Origin: Ereboglobus sp. PH5-10
Lineage (GTDB): Bacteria > Verrucomicrobiota > Verrucomicrobiia > Opitutales > Opitutaceae
Assembly (NCBI RefSeq): GCF_029504735.1
Contig: NZ_JAQFIP010000003.1
Span: 62,001-126,000 of the forward strand
Direction of reading: 5' to 3'
Length of the DNA: 64,000 nucleotides
Positions 26,639-36,607 of the stretch are shown here, piece by piece. A model generated the notes under the pieces. It was not told the origin of the DNA. It searched no databases and saw nothing but the letters and a program-made list of their open reading frames with translations. The translations under genes were made by a program, and so were the position numbers. Each line of letters starts with the position of its first letter. The first letter of the stretch is position 1.

Positions 26639-28195
26639 TTAATGGCGGAATTGAAACTCCGCGCTGTTGATGAGAGCCCAGGCCACGTCGAGGCAGAGGG
26701 CTTGTTTGTCGGCGGCGGTTTGTTGGTGCGCTTTTATGATCGCGCGCTCGGCGTCCGTCGGCGGACGCGACAGAATCGTCAGGTAAAGTTCATCGACCAA
26801 GGCGGCGGTTGTTTTTGCGCGGTTGGCCATGGTGCGAAGCGCGGCGCTTTGCTCCAGCTTGCCGCGAATGTGATTTGAGTTCAGCAGGTGCAATTGCTGG
26901 GCGGCGGTCGGCGTGGGATTGCGTTGCTCTGACTCCAGGCCGGTGTCGCGCGGCGAGCGCCCGAACAGTTCGAGAAAAGGACTGCTGATGCTCGCGTCCG
27001 CCAGCGCGATCGCGCGCTGCTCCTCGGGCATGTAGGTGAACGGCTCGGGAATGTGGCTGATGTATTTTTCGCGCGCGCCCGTGATTTGATTGATGGCGTC
27101 GATCAGCACCTCGGCTTCCAGCCGGCGCACGGGATAAGATGCGAAGTCCGTTTCGCCGCGCGCGTTTTCGTCCGCCGGTTTCGACGAAAGCTGGTAGGTT
27201 CGCGAGTTCAGGATGAGCCGGAAAAGGTGTTTCAGGTCGTATCCGCGCGCCACCAGTTCGCGTTCCAAATAATCGAGCAATTCGGGGTTGCGCGGCGGGT
27301 TGTCGTCGCGGATGTCGTCGGGCTCGTGGACGATTCCGCGACCGAGCAGCCAATACCAAGCGCGGTTGGCGAGGCTGCGCACGAACCACGGATTTTTGGG
27401 ATCGACCAGCCACGCGGCAAAAACCGCGCGCGGGTCTTGCATCGGGGAAAGCGTCACGGGCGTGCCGTCCGGGAAGCGCGCGGACGCCGGGCCGGTCGCT
27501 TTTGCGAAATCGAAGAACACAATTTCCTCCTTCCATTCCGCGGTGGCCTTGTAGCCCACGCGCGAAAAGAAGACCGCCATGTCCGCCTGTTTTTCAGCGG
27601 GCCAGCTCTCGATGCGCGCGCCCATGAACGTGAGCGCCACCGTGCGGGCGATGCCGTCGGGAGTGCGCTCGCGCATGGCGCGGTAAAAGTTGACCGGCGG
27701 CTTGCGCATGTTGCTGCCGCTGGCGGTGAGCAGCTCGCGGGCAAAGCGGTCGCACGGCACGTTGTCCCTGATGCTCGCGCGAATCCAGCGGTGATAGGAT
27801 TGCGCGGCGTTGGGCCAGAGGTTGATGGGGAACTCCGATTTCACGCGCAGCAAATTGCCCCACTTCATCGCCCAGTAGTCAGCGAACTCGTCGCGTTGCA
27901 GGAGCCGGTCGATGAGAATGCCGCGCTTGTCCGGGTTTTTGTCGGACAAAAATTGCCGCGCCTCCGCGGCGCTCGGCAGCGTGCCGATGACATCGAGAAA
28001 AACACGGCGCACAAACACCTCGTCGGAGCACAACTCCGCCGGCTGGATTTCCCGCGCTTTCAAGTTTTCGAAAACAAGCGCGTCGATTTTGTCGGGAGAG
28101 GACGGCACGGGTGTTTCGTTGGAAATTGCATCGGCGCCCGACATCACCGCCGCCAGGAGCGTCGCCGCAAGGAGAAGGCTGTTGTGAGTATTCAT
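26639..28195 (-). CDS. DUF1549 / DUF1553 (PSCyt2-PSD1) secreted protein
   Basis: A 518-residue protein with a signal peptide (MNTHNSLLLAATLLAAVMSG). The DUF1549 domain (about 37-240) has DEVFVRRVFLDVIGTLPSA, RDEFADYWAMKWGNLLRV and SYHRWIRASI. DUF1553 (about 275-500) has NRAWYWLLGRGIVHEPDDIR, NPELLDYLERELV and LILNSRTYQLSS. The start at 28195 places the signal peptide correctly. The fused N-terminal cytochrome seen in many relatives is missing. It is the first gene of a two-gene operon with DUF1501, and the 23-base motif at 28221-28243 lies 25 bases upstream. Confidence 0.92.
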   Translation of the reverse strand: MNTHNSLLLAATLLAAVMSGADAISNETPVPSSPDKIDALVFENLKAREIQPAELCSDEVFVRRVFLDVIGTLPSAAEARQFLSDKNPDKRGILIDRLLQRDEFADYWAMKWGNLLRVKSEFPINLWPNAAQSYHRWIRASIRDNVPCDRFARELLTASGSNMRKPPVNFYRAMRERTPDGIARTVALTFMGARIESWPAEKQADMAVFFSRVGYKATAEWKEEIVFFDFAKATGPASARFPDGTPVTLSPMQDPRAVFAAWLVDPKNPWFVRSLANRAWYWLLGRGIVHEPDDIRDDNPPRNPELLDYLERELVARGYDLKHLFRLILNSRTYQLSSKPADENARGETDFASYPVRRLEAEVLIDAINQITGAREKYISHIPEPFTYMPEEQRAIALADASISSPFLELFGRSPRDTGLESEQRNPTPTAAQQLHLLNSNHIRGKLEQSAALRTMANRAKTTAALVDELYLTILSRPPTDAERAIIKAHQQTAADKQALCLDVAWALINSAEFQFRH

Positions 28196-28220
28196 GTGAT
28201 TGCGCGCATCATAGCGGCGG

Positions 28221-28243
28221 CAACCTTTGCGGAAGATGAGCGC
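28221..28243 (-). promoter_or_regulatory. Shared upstream motif, copy before the DUF1549-DUF1501 operon
   Basis: A 23-base identical core beginning (plus strand) caacctttgcggaagatgag and an adjoining A-run are also found at 32300-32322. On the minus strand each is followed by a TATGAT-like (here) or TAGGAT-like (other copy) hexamer, so a common promoter or operator is possible. The start codon is 25 bases downstream. Confidence 0.5.
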
Positions 28244-28324
28244 GCAAAAAAATTCGTTTTGAGAAAGAGTTCGCCCGCCGGGACAAGTTGCCGTTGAATC
28301 CGGTTTCAACCAAAGGATTCAGCC

Positions 28325-29074
28325 ATGCAACTCACCCCCTCCGGCGGTTATCGCCGCCTTGATTCGTGGACGCTCGCGACCATCGCCCAACTGGCCAATT
28401 TGCGGTTTTGCAAAAAATTTCTCACGCGAAACATCGACCCCACCGGACGGCATTACGACCAGATGACCCAGGCGGCCCGCTCGGGAAAGGCGAACATCGT
28501 CGAAGGCTCGGCGCGCTCCGCGACGTCAAAGGAAACCGAGATGAAGCTCACGGATGTCGCCCGCGCGTCGCTCGGCGAGTTGCACAGCGATTATGAGGAC
28601 TGGTTGCTTTTTCGAGGGCAGGCACCCTGGCGCAAGGATTCCCCGGAGTCGCAGGCGATCTACAACGTCCGGCTTTCGCCCGCCAAATACGGGAACGATT
28701 ATGTGCACGATTCCTGCGTCCGCATTTTGGAGGAACAAAAGAAATTCGCCCGTTGGCTGGATTCTGACGACTCCTGCGTCGTGGCCAACGCCATGCTGAT
28801 AATCCTGTCGCGAACGATAAACATGCTCATCCGGCAGACCGAGGCGCAGGGGGAGAAATTCACCGAGACCGGCGGTTTTCGGGAGCAGCTCACGGAGGAG
28901 CGCGTGAAGGCGCGCGCCATAAAAGAAAACGCGCCCGCCTGCCCGGAGTGCGGAAAGCCGATGAAAAAACGCGTCGCAAAATCGGGCAAAAACGCCGGCG
29001 GGGAATTCTGGGGTTGCACGGGGTATCCGGAGTGCAAGGGCACCCGGGAGGTGCAGCGAGAGGGCGACAGGTAG
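28325..29074 (+). CDS. Four-helix-bundle suffix protein with topoisomerase-type zinc ribbon
   Basis: A 249-residue fusion. Residues about 1-190 are a four-helix bundle of the 23S rRNA intervening-sequence-protein type (YDQMTQAARSGKANIVEGSA, MKLTDVARASLGELHSDYED, plus two further long helices). About 205-245 is a C4 zinc ribbon like that at the C-terminus of bacterial topoisomerase I: PACPECGKPMKKR and FWGCTGYPECKGTRE. The combination matches the family called four helix bundle suffix domain. The zinc ribbon suggests nucleic-acid binding; the cellular role is unknown. It lies divergently beside the DUF1549 operon and convergent with the PPC gene. Confidence 0.85.
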   Translation: MQLTPSGGYRRLDSWTLATIAQLANLRFCKKFLTRNIDPTGRHYDQMTQAARSGKANIVEGSARSATSKETEMKLTDVARASLGELHSDYEDWLLFRGQAPWRKDSPESQAIYNVRLSPAKYGNDYVHDSCVRILEEQKKFARWLDSDDSCVVANAMLIILSRTINMLIRQTEAQGEKFTETGGFREQLTEERVKARAIKENAPACPECGKPMKKRVAKSGKNAGGEFWGCTGYPECKGTREVQREGDR

Positions 29075-29155
29075 CGACGGGGGGCGACAGGCGGCGACCA
29101 GTTGCGACGGGCATCGACGGGGTTTAAAACACTCGCTACCTGTCGGCACCCGTCG
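29064..29155. repeat. GCGAC-type repeats at the junction of two convergent genes
   Basis: Degenerate tandem units of gcgacagg/gcgacggg fill the gap. An inverted pair cgacaggtagcg / cgctacctgtcg is placed so that both convergent genes end in the same GACAGGTAG context. No T-run is present. Confidence 0.5.
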
Positions 29156-31319
29156 TCCCGGTCGACCCCGTCGAAACTTCGCCCCCGACAACCTCAAACG
29201 CAATCGCCGGCAAACACCCCAGCGGCACCCGCCGGGGGTTCTTCCTCGGCGCGCCGGGCGGCGTTGTGTCTTTCGCGACGAACTCCGCGATCAGGTTGCC
29301 CGCGCCGGGTTTTATTTTTTCGGCGTCCGCCTCGATCTCGAGGACAATGTCCCCGTTTCCCAGGGAGAAATTCTTGAGCGCAATCCCCTCCGGCGGATTG
29401 AGCAGGCGCACCTGGCCCGTGTCGGACGGCAGGTAGCGCGGCACGCGGAATCGCGCCTTCACCACGCCGCCGCGCGCGGGAATTTTTAGCGGCCCGCGTC
29501 CGAGAAATTTCGCCGGGGCGGCGGGCGCGTGTTTTTCACCGACAAACACAAACCAGTCCGCGCCCGGCACGAGGTGCTGGTAAAAGAACGCCTGCGTCAT
29601 TTCCTGCGCGGGAACGGCGGCGCGCACAATCTTGCGCCCGTCGATTTTCGCACGGCCCTCCAGTGCGAGTTTGAACAGCGTGTTTCCGCGCGACGCCGGC
29701 GCCGTCAGCGTGCATTGCACTTTGTCCTGATGCGCGGGAATGACTCCGCCGCCCGGCGAAAACCCGGTGCTCGCGTCTTTTAATGTCAGCGTGATTTCAC
29801 CATCAAAACCGTCGCGGCGAAGCGCGTAGACAGTCACGGGCTGCGTCGCGTTGGCGCGCATGTTGAGCGTGGACGGAACGACGCGCAGCGCGAAATCCGG
29901 CTGCGGCGGACTGATTCGCAGCAGGTAGCCGTATTCGCCGCCGCCGTTTTGTTGCGTGTCGCCGATGTGCGCATAATAAACACCGTCCGCCGGAAGCGTG
30001 ACCGCGAGATAGGAGTCGGCGTGGTGCGTGTTCAGGCCGGAGCCCTTGTCCTCGTGGTCGTCGTTGAAGCCGATTCGATTTCCGGCGGCGTCGGAAATGA
30101 TGAGCAGCGAGTCGAGCGGCGAATCGAGCCGGCGCGCGTAAACCTCGGCCACAACACGCGCGCCCGCCTTGCCCTCGAAACGGAAAACGTCGATGTCGCC
30201 CGGTTCGTCGATGCGCCCCTTGATGACAACCGGCGGCGCAACAGGCTGCGCGTCGTCGGGCGTGTTGTTCGGCTCCTTCTCCGGCGTTTGCGCGGCGAGC
30301 GCGTTGTCAGTCGGCGCGGGTTTCGCGAGCAGCGCCGGTTCGCCAACGCGGATGCGATACACAAAATCGTCGCGCCCGCGGTAAAGGTTGTCCCGAATTT
30401 CGAGCACATACTCTCCGTCCGCGGGAATCTCATAACGAAGAACCGGGTCGGCGTGAATCTGCACATCGCCGGCGGCGCGCAATTCCTTTCCCGACGAATC
30501 AAACATCGAAACCGCCGACTGCATCCAGCCCGGAACCGTGTCGGCGAGATACGGCAAAAGTTCGCGCGCGCTGACATCGACGACGAGCGTTTGTCCGCGC
30601 CGCGCCTTGAGGCAAAAACGATCCGCCTCGCCCGGCAAAATCCGCCCGTTGATCGTCGTCGGCAGCGTGACGGCCATCGGCGGCGCATCGTTGCGACCCG
30701 CCTTCACGCGACTGTCGGGATCATTCACCGTCTTTTGTATCCGCACCCAATTTTCATCCTTCCCCGAGTCCGGCTCGCGGCATTCGGAAAGCGCGCCGAC
30801 TTGAAAAACCAGCGCGTTGGTCAAGCCCGTCGCGGTGACGAGCCGCAGCTCGCGGTTTCCCGGCGGCGCATCCGGCGCGATGCTAATCTTGACGGCAACT
30901 TGTTCGCCGATTGCCGGCGTGATTTTCGATTTTTCATGCAACGCAAGTTTCCGGTTGAGCTTCCGAATCTCCTCGCGCGTCGCGGGGCTTCTTTGTTTGC
31001 GCAATTCCTTCAACTTGCCGCGCGCCTCGGCGGCCTGCTTTCCGGAGAGCAGCGGCTCCGCGGGAATCACGACCGCGCGCACGCCGTCGCCGGACACAAT
31101 GGCGGCGTTGGGCGCGACGAGGTATTGTCCGCCGACAGTCACCTCAACGGTCGTCCCCTGCCCTCCGCCCGCCGGATAAACGTAGCCGATGTGCGGCGCA
31201 AAATCCTGCGCGAGCGCAAGCCCGCCCGCCGCAAGCGACAATGCCAGCAACACCGGCGCGGTCGCCAGGCGCGAGCGTGGCGGTTTCATTTTGGATTGGG
31301 TGGCGTTCATGGCGCGCAT
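29136..31319 (-). CDS. Secreted PPC-domain protein
   Basis: A 727-residue exported protein. The signal peptide is best read from MKPPRSRLATAPVLLALSLA (start 31289); earlier in-frame ATGs at 31319 and 31310 are possible. After the signal comes HIGYVYPAGGGQGTTVEVTV, an IPT-like beta domain, then a helical KLKELRKQRSP segment, and two or more pre-peptidase C-terminal (PPC) beta domains: GEADRFCLKARRGQTLVVDV with YVLEIRDNLYRGRDDFVYRI, and GDIDVFRFEGKAGARVVAEV with YYAHIGDTQQNGGGEYGYLL. Such proteins occur with DUF1501/DUF1549 clusters in this superphylum and are likely cell-surface carbohydrate or protein binders. It is 8 bases downstream of the esterase gene. Confidence 0.82.
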   Translation of the reverse strand: MRAMNATQSKMKPPRSRLATAPVLLALSLAAGGLALAQDFAPHIGYVYPAGGGQGTTVEVTVGGQYLVAPNAAIVSGDGVRAVVIPAEPLLSGKQAAEARGKLKELRKQRSPATREEIRKLNRKLALHEKSKITPAIGEQVAVKISIAPDAPPGNRELRLVTATGLTNALVFQVGALSECREPDSGKDENWVRIQKTVNDPDSRVKAGRNDAPPMAVTLPTTINGRILPGEADRFCLKARRGQTLVVDVSARELLPYLADTVPGWMQSAVSMFDSSGKELRAAGDVQIHADPVLRYEIPADGEYVLEIRDNLYRGRDDFVYRIRVGEPALLAKPAPTDNALAAQTPEKEPNNTPDDAQPVAPPVVIKGRIDEPGDIDVFRFEGKAGARVVAEVYARRLDSPLDSLLIISDAAGNRIGFNDDHEDKGSGLNTHHADSYLAVTLPADGVYYAHIGDTQQNGGGEYGYLLRISPPQPDFALRVVPSTLNMRANATQPVTVYALRRDGFDGEITLTLKDASTGFSPGGGVIPAHQDKVQCTLTAPASRGNTLFKLALEGRAKIDGRKIVRAAVPAQEMTQAFFYQHLVPGADWFVFVGEKHAPAAPAKFLGRGPLKIPARGGVVKARFRVPRYLPSDTGQVRLLNPPEGIALKNFSLGNGDIVLEIEADAEKIKPGAGNLIAEFVAKDTTPPGAPRKNPRRVPLGCLPAIAFEVVGGEVSTGSTGTTGADR

Positions 31320-31327
31320 CGTGATTG

Positions 31328-32404
<1,077 letters not shown>

Positions 32405-32420
32405 TTAACCGTTTTCCGAC

Positions 32421-33080
32421 ATGCGACTCCTCATCATCGAAGACGAAGCCGACATGCTGCGCAGGCTCGCAAAAATCATGCGCGCCGAGGGCTACGCCGT
32501 GGACACGGCGGCGGACGGCCAAGAGGGATTATACAAGGCGCAAGAAAACGACTACGACCTGATCCTGCTCGACGCGATGCTGCCCGTGTTCGACGGATGG
32601 GAATTGCTGGCGCGATTGCGAAAAACAAAAAAGACACCCGTGCTCATGCTCACCGCGCGCGACGCCAGCGCGGACCGCGTGCGCGGCCTGGACAACGGCG
32701 CGGACGACTACGTGGCCAAACCCTTCGACCTGCCGGAACTGCTCGCGCGCGTGCGCGCGCTCATTCGCCGCGGAGCCGAGACCGCGAGCAGCCGGATCGA
32801 CTTTGGCGAAATCGTCATCGACACCGCGCAACGCTGCGCGTGGCGGCGCGGCGAGGCCGTGACGCTGCAACCAAACGAATACGCGCTGCTGGAATACCTC
32901 GCGCTGCACCGCGGCAAACTCGTCACGCGCACCACGCTCTACGAGCACCTTTTCGACGAAAACGAGGAGACGCTCTCCAACCTGCTCGACGTGCGCGTGT
33001 CCAACCTGCGCCGAAAACTCGGGCAGGATTTTATCGTCACCAAACGCGGGCACGGCTACGGCATCGGCATCGAACCATGA
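32421..33080 (+). CDS. OmpR-family response regulator
   Basis: A 219-residue two-component regulator. The receiver domain has acidic residues EDE (7-9), the phospho-acceptor Asp51 in LILLDAMLPVFDG, MLTARDA and the Lys of DYVAKPFD. The C-terminal winged helix has LQPNEYALLEYLALHRGKLV, then TLSNLLDVRVSNLRRKLG and TKRGHGYGI. It overlaps the histidine kinase start by 4 bases (ATGA). Members of this subgroup often respond to metals or envelope stress; the signal here is unknown. Confidence 0.95.
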   Translation: MRLLIIEDEADMLRRLAKIMRAEGYAVDTAADGQEGLYKAQENDYDLILLDAMLPVFDGWELLARLRKTKKTPVLMLTARDASADRVRGLDNGADDYVAKPFDLPELLARVRALIRRGAETASSRIDFGEIVIDTAQRCAWRRGEAVTLQPNEYALLEYLALHRGKLVTRTTLYEHLFDENEETLSNLLDVRVSNLRRKLGQDFIVTKRGHGYGIGIEP

Positions 33081-34456
33081 AACGCCGCCATTCCATCCGA
33101 GTGCGTTTGCTGGGCCACATCGGTCTGCTGCTCCTCCTCGTGCTCGCCGGCTTCGGCTATGTGGCATGGCAGCGCGACAGCGCGGCGCGAATCGCCGCCG
33201 TTGACCGCGAGCTTGAGCAAAGGCTGAACCTGCTGATCGTCGGCTACCGCCCCGACACCGGGCAACGCCTGCGCGAAGTCAGCGAGCCGCGCCTGTCGCC
33301 CCGCGCGCTCGAACTCCTCGCCAACGAAGGCGGCGAGCCGTTCTACTACCGTGTGTGGCACGGCAATGGCCGCGTGCAAGGGCACTCCGACGACGCACCC
33401 GAAATACCGCGCCCCGCGCAAACGGCGAAGGGAAAAATCCTGAGGATGCGGGGCGAGTTTCGGGAACTCGTCCATTTCACGCCCACGGGTCGCTGCTTTT
33501 TAGTCGGGCGCGGCATTCGGGACGAACGCGCCGCGATGCGCGCCGACGCCCTCTCGCTCGCCGCCATCGGCGCGGGCGTGCTGTTGCTCGGCCTCGCGCT
33601 CGCCTGGTGGATCGCCTCGCGCGTGACGCGCCCGCTCGCGCAAGTCAGCCGCACCGCAAAACAAATCGCCACCGGCGACCTCTCGCGCCGCATTCCCGTC
33701 CCCACACCCGAGGACGAACTCAGCGAAGTCGCCAGCGTGCTCAACGAAACCTTCGCCCGCCTGGAGGACGCGTTCGCGCGACAAAAGCAATTCACCGCCG
33801 ACGCCTCGCACGAACTTCGCACGCCGGTCTCGCTCATTCTCACGCATGCGCAAGGCGCGCTTTTGCACGAGCAAACCCCCGCCGAGTATCGCGAGGCGCT
33901 CGCCGACTGCGTGAGCGCCTCGCGGCGGATGAAAACGCTCATCGACGCACTGCTCGACTTCACGCGCTTCGACGCCGGGGCCGAGACACTCGCTCGCGAA
34001 CCTTGCGACCTCGCGGAGCTCGCCGGTGATTGCGCAAAGCAACTTCGTCCTCTCGCCGATGCGAAAAACCAGCGCCTCGAAATACAACTCGCGCCCGCGC
34101 CCTGCCTCGGCGATTCCACGCGACTGGCGCAAGTCATCACCAACCTGCTCACCAACGCCATTCAGCACACACCCGCCGGCGGAACCATCACTGTGCGAAC
34201 ACATCTCGACGACAACGCGCGCGTCTCCATTTCCGACACCGGCGATGGAATCGCGCCGGAGCAACTTCCGCGCCTCTTTGAGCGATTCCACCGCGCCGAC
34301 GCCTCGCGCGCTCGCGCCACCGGCGGCCTCGGCCTGGGCCTCGCCATCTGCAAAGCCATCATGAAAGCCCACGGCGGCGACATCACCGTCGAAAGCGAAA
34401 TCGGAAAAGGAACAACATTCACGGCAACCCTGCCGACCGTCATTACACGGGCATAG
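33077..34456 (+). CDS. Sensor histidine kinase
   Basis: A 459-residue membrane kinase. The start at 33077 (MKRRHSIRVRLLG) is required by the overlap with the regulator; any earlier in-frame start would overlap most of that gene in another frame. TM1 is GHIGLLLLLVLAGFGYVAW, then a ~140-residue periplasmic sensor region, and TM2 is AIGAGVLLLGLALAWWIA. HAMP follows (SRVTRPLAQVSRTAKQIATG). The HisKA box is ASHELRTPVSLIL (His245). HATPase_c has NLLTNAIQHTP, DTGDGIAPEQLPRLFERF and GGLGLGLAICKAI. Confidence 0.95.
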   Translation: MKRRHSIRVRLLGHIGLLLLLVLAGFGYVAWQRDSAARIAAVDRELEQRLNLLIVGYRPDTGQRLREVSEPRLSPRALELLANEGGEPFYYRVWHGNGRVQGHSDDAPEIPRPAQTAKGKILRMRGEFRELVHFTPTGRCFLVGRGIRDERAAMRADALSLAAIGAGVLLLGLALAWWIASRVTRPLAQVSRTAKQIATGDLSRRIPVPTPEDELSEVASVLNETFARLEDAFARQKQFTADASHELRTPVSLILTHAQGALLHEQTPAEYREALADCVSASRRMKTLIDALLDFTRFDAGAETLAREPCDLAELAGDCAKQLRPLADAKNQRLEIQLAPAPCLGDSTRLAQVITNLLTNAIQHTPAGGTITVRTHLDDNARVSISDTGDGIAPEQLPRLFERFHRADASRARATGGLGLGLAICKAIMKAHGGDITVESEIGKGTTFTATLPTVITRA

Positions 34457-34467
34457 CTTGCGCCCGT

Positions 34468-34887
34468 TCAGTCTTCGCCCTGCCAGTCTTCTATTGCGAG
34501 ACCGGGCACGCGACCAAACTCGCCGACATTATGCGTAACCACGGTTGCACCGAGCGCAAGCGCGTGACCAGCGAGCATCAGGTCGTAAGGTCCGATGGGT
34601 TGCGCGTTGGGTTTGAGCGCCTCCAAATAAGCGCGCACACGAGCCGCGTGAAACGCGGCTTCCTCGTTAAATGGCGCAATATCGTCAAAAACCTCGCGTA
34701 ATGTTTCCAATCGTTTCGCAAAAGCAGGAATGTCGGGGCGGCGATTCACGCCGTATTGCAACTCCATGAGCGGAATGGCGGACAGTTTACAATCCTGAAT
34801 GTGCGCTAGAGCTTTGGCCTTTAGTGCAAGGTCGCGTCCGCGCAAAAAGCGCGAGAGCACGTTTGTGTCGGGCAGGTAGAGCGGCAT
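34468..34887 (-). CDS. vapC: VapC-family PIN-domain toxin
   Basis: A 139-residue PIN-domain ribonuclease. The first acidic residue is Asp7 in YLPDTNVLSRFL. A Glu follows in SAIPLMELQYGVNRR, an Asp in GPYDLMLAGHALALGA, and the C-terminal VapC pattern is THNVGEFGRVPGLAIEDW. The start codon overlaps the vapB stop by one base (TGATG), the classical arrangement. It would cleave RNA, probably tRNA, when freed from VapB. Confidence 0.93.
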   Translation of the reverse strand: MPLYLPDTNVLSRFLRGRDLALKAKALAHIQDCKLSAIPLMELQYGVNRRPDIPAFAKRLETLREVFDDIAPFNEEAAFHAARVRAYLEALKPNAQPIGPYDLMLAGHALALGATVVTHNVGEFGRVPGLAIEDWQGED

Positions 34888-35096
34888 CAGGGACGTTCGA
34901 GCGGTGGAAGAACCGGGGGGGTTTTATAGAGTTTTTCGATCGCACGGCGGCGGCGCGCCTGATCGGCGGGGTCGATAAGCGTGACCGTCGATCCGTTTTT
35001 CACCAGTTGCACAGTCTTGCTTTTGAAGCGGAAGCCCTTCGGCAGACGCACGGCCTGCGAATTGCCCGCCTTGAAAACTTTTGCCGTTGTTGTCAT
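34887..35096 (-). CDS. vapB: VapB-family antitoxin
   Basis: A 69-residue protein. The N-terminal AbrB/MazE-type DNA-binding hairpin (AKVFKAGNSQAVRLPKGF) is followed by a flexible Arg/Pro-rich tail (RRRRAIEKLYKTPPVLPPLE) that would wrap the toxin. It is first in the vapBC operon and likely autorepresses it. Confidence 0.92.
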   Translation of the reverse strand: MTTTAKVFKAGNSQAVRLPKGFRFKSKTVQLVKNGSTVTLIDPADQARRRRAIEKLYKTPPVLPPLERP

Positions 35097-35102
35097 GTGC
35101 TC

Positions 35103-35131
35103 ACGGTGTATCTACGCGACGTGGCTGTCAA
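35103..35131 (-). promoter_or_regulatory. Possible vapBC promoter
   Basis: A perfect TTGACA (minus strand, 35131-35126) lies 30 bases before the vapB ATG. The -10 hexamer at 17-base spacing is poor (CACCGT). If used, transcription would begin close to the ATG, giving a leaderless or nearly leaderless mRNA. The rest of the 212-base gap to potA shows nothing recognisable. Confidence 0.3.
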
Positions 35132-35308
35132 GTGACGGCATGCCGGATTGCGCTGGATATTTCGAGGATCAGGTTATTGCTTTGCGCGTTGCGTTATTGG
35201 GGAGAGAGTGTGTGGGGGCCTTCAAAATCGAGTTTCCCTTCACTCAAACAATTACAGTGAAAATACGGGGCGCCATGCCACAGTTTGATTTTCCATTGCC
35301 TGACTATC

Positions 35309-36388
35309 TCAATCGTCGGGCAGCACGACTACGAGGTCGTCGGCGTGGAGGCCGCACCAGACTCGGTCGCCTTGGTGGAAGGCTTCCTGGAGCGCGCTTT
35401 CGTTCGCCACAAGCGCGGTGAGTTGCGTGGTGCCGTTCACACACTGGATGCCGAGGCGGTCGATCGCGCCTTGGAACACCTCCTCGGTGATGTGCGCCTC
35501 GAAGACGTTTTCAGCGTCGATGGGGTGTTTCGAAATAAAGACTTTTTCGGGGCGCACGGTGACGATGGCGCACGTCATTTCGGCGGGCCATTGCGAGAGG
35601 CTGATGGTGAGCTCGAGGCCGCCCTCGACACGGACGCGTCCGTTGACGCCGTTGCGCGAGATCATCTCGGCCTCAAGGAGGTTGGCCTCGCCGATGAAGT
35701 CGGCGACAAAGGCGGTTTTCGGATGGTGATAGATTTCGTCGGCGGTGCCGAGTTGCTCGAGTTTGCCCTTGTTGAAGACCGCGATGCGGTCGCTCATCGT
35801 AAGCGCCTCCTCCTGGTCGTGCGTGACAAAAACGAAAGTGATACCGAGGTGCTTTTGGAGGCGTTTGAGCTCGAACTGCATTTGCACGCGCAGCTTGGCG
35901 TCGAGCGCAGAGAGGGGTTCGTCGAGGAGAAGCACCGTCGGACGGGGAACAATGGCGCGGGCGAGCGCGACGCGCTGGCGCTGGCCGCCGGAGAGCTGGT
36001 GCGGGTAGCGGTCCTCGAAACCTTCGAGCGCGACGAGTTTAACAACGTCGGCGATGCGTTGGCGGGCCTCGGCCTCGGCGACTTTTTTCATGCGCAGCCC
36101 GAAGCCGATGTTGTCGCGCACGGTCATGTGCGGGAAGAGCGCGTAGGATTGGAAGACTTGGTTGACGTTGCGGCGGTAGGGCGCGAGGTCGGTGACGTCT
36201 TCGCCGTCGATAAAGATTGTGCCTTCAGTGGGGTGCTCAAAACCGGAGAGCATTCGGAGGAGTGTCGTTTTCCCGCAGCCGGAGGGTCCAAGGAGTGTGA
36301 GGAATTCTCCCGTCTGCACCTCAAGGGTCACGTCGTTGACCGCAGTGAAGTTTCCGAACCGTTTGGTGACTCCGTTTATCTGGATCAT
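35309..36388 (-). CDS. potA: Spermidine/putrescine ABC transporter ATP-binding protein
   Basis: A 359-residue ATPase. Walker A is GPSGCGKTT (34-42), then a Q-loop in NVNQVFQSYALFPHMTV, signature LSGGQRQRVALARAI, Walker B TVLLLDEPLSALD and VTHDQEEALTMSDRIAV. The C-terminal TOBE-type domain (MTCAIVTVRPEKVF) is typical of PotA. Last in a four-gene set transcribed potC-D-B-A. It is 219 bases from potB, a wide gap for this operon, containing a possible short reading frame that ends exactly at the potA ATG. Confidence 0.93.
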   Translation of the reverse strand: MIQINGVTKRFGNFTAVNDVTLEVQTGEFLTLLGPSGCGKTTLLRMLSGFEHPTEGTIFIDGEDVTDLAPYRRNVNQVFQSYALFPHMTVRDNIGFGLRMKKVAEAEARQRIADVVKLVALEGFEDRYPHQLSGGQRQRVALARAIVPRPTVLLLDEPLSALDAKLRVQMQFELKRLQKHLGITFVFVTHDQEEALTMSDRIAVFNKGKLEQLGTADEIYHHPKTAFVADFIGEANLLEAEMISRNGVNGRVRVEGGLELTISLSQWPAEMTCAIVTVRPEKVFISKHPIDAENVFEAHITEEVFQGAIDRLGIQCVNGTTQLTALVANESALQEAFHQGDRVWCGLHADDLVVVLPDD

Positions 36389-36607
36389 TATACGGCGCTG
36401 GATTCAGGCGCGCGCAGCGTTCCGGGGTCGTAGGGCGGCTGTGCGTGGTTTTCGTGCTGAGGATTTGCCTGCATTTCAATGCGTGGGTTGCGATAATGAA
36501 AATCTATGGAGGAACGAAAAAGGATATCGTGCGAAAAAATGCGATGAAAATTACGCGTGTTCGGAAAGTTTTTTGCAGTCGGCGCGCGCGCGCGAACAAC
36601 CGGGCCG

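Noticed and set aside
32597-33076. Long N-terminal extension of the histidine kinase
   Set aside because: It overlaps the response regulator in another frame and reads as basic low-complexity protein; the 4-base overlap start at 33077 gives a normal kinase.
34447-34466. Terminator between the kinase and vapC
   Set aside because: A cgggc/gcccg hairpin is present but there is no T-run on either strand.
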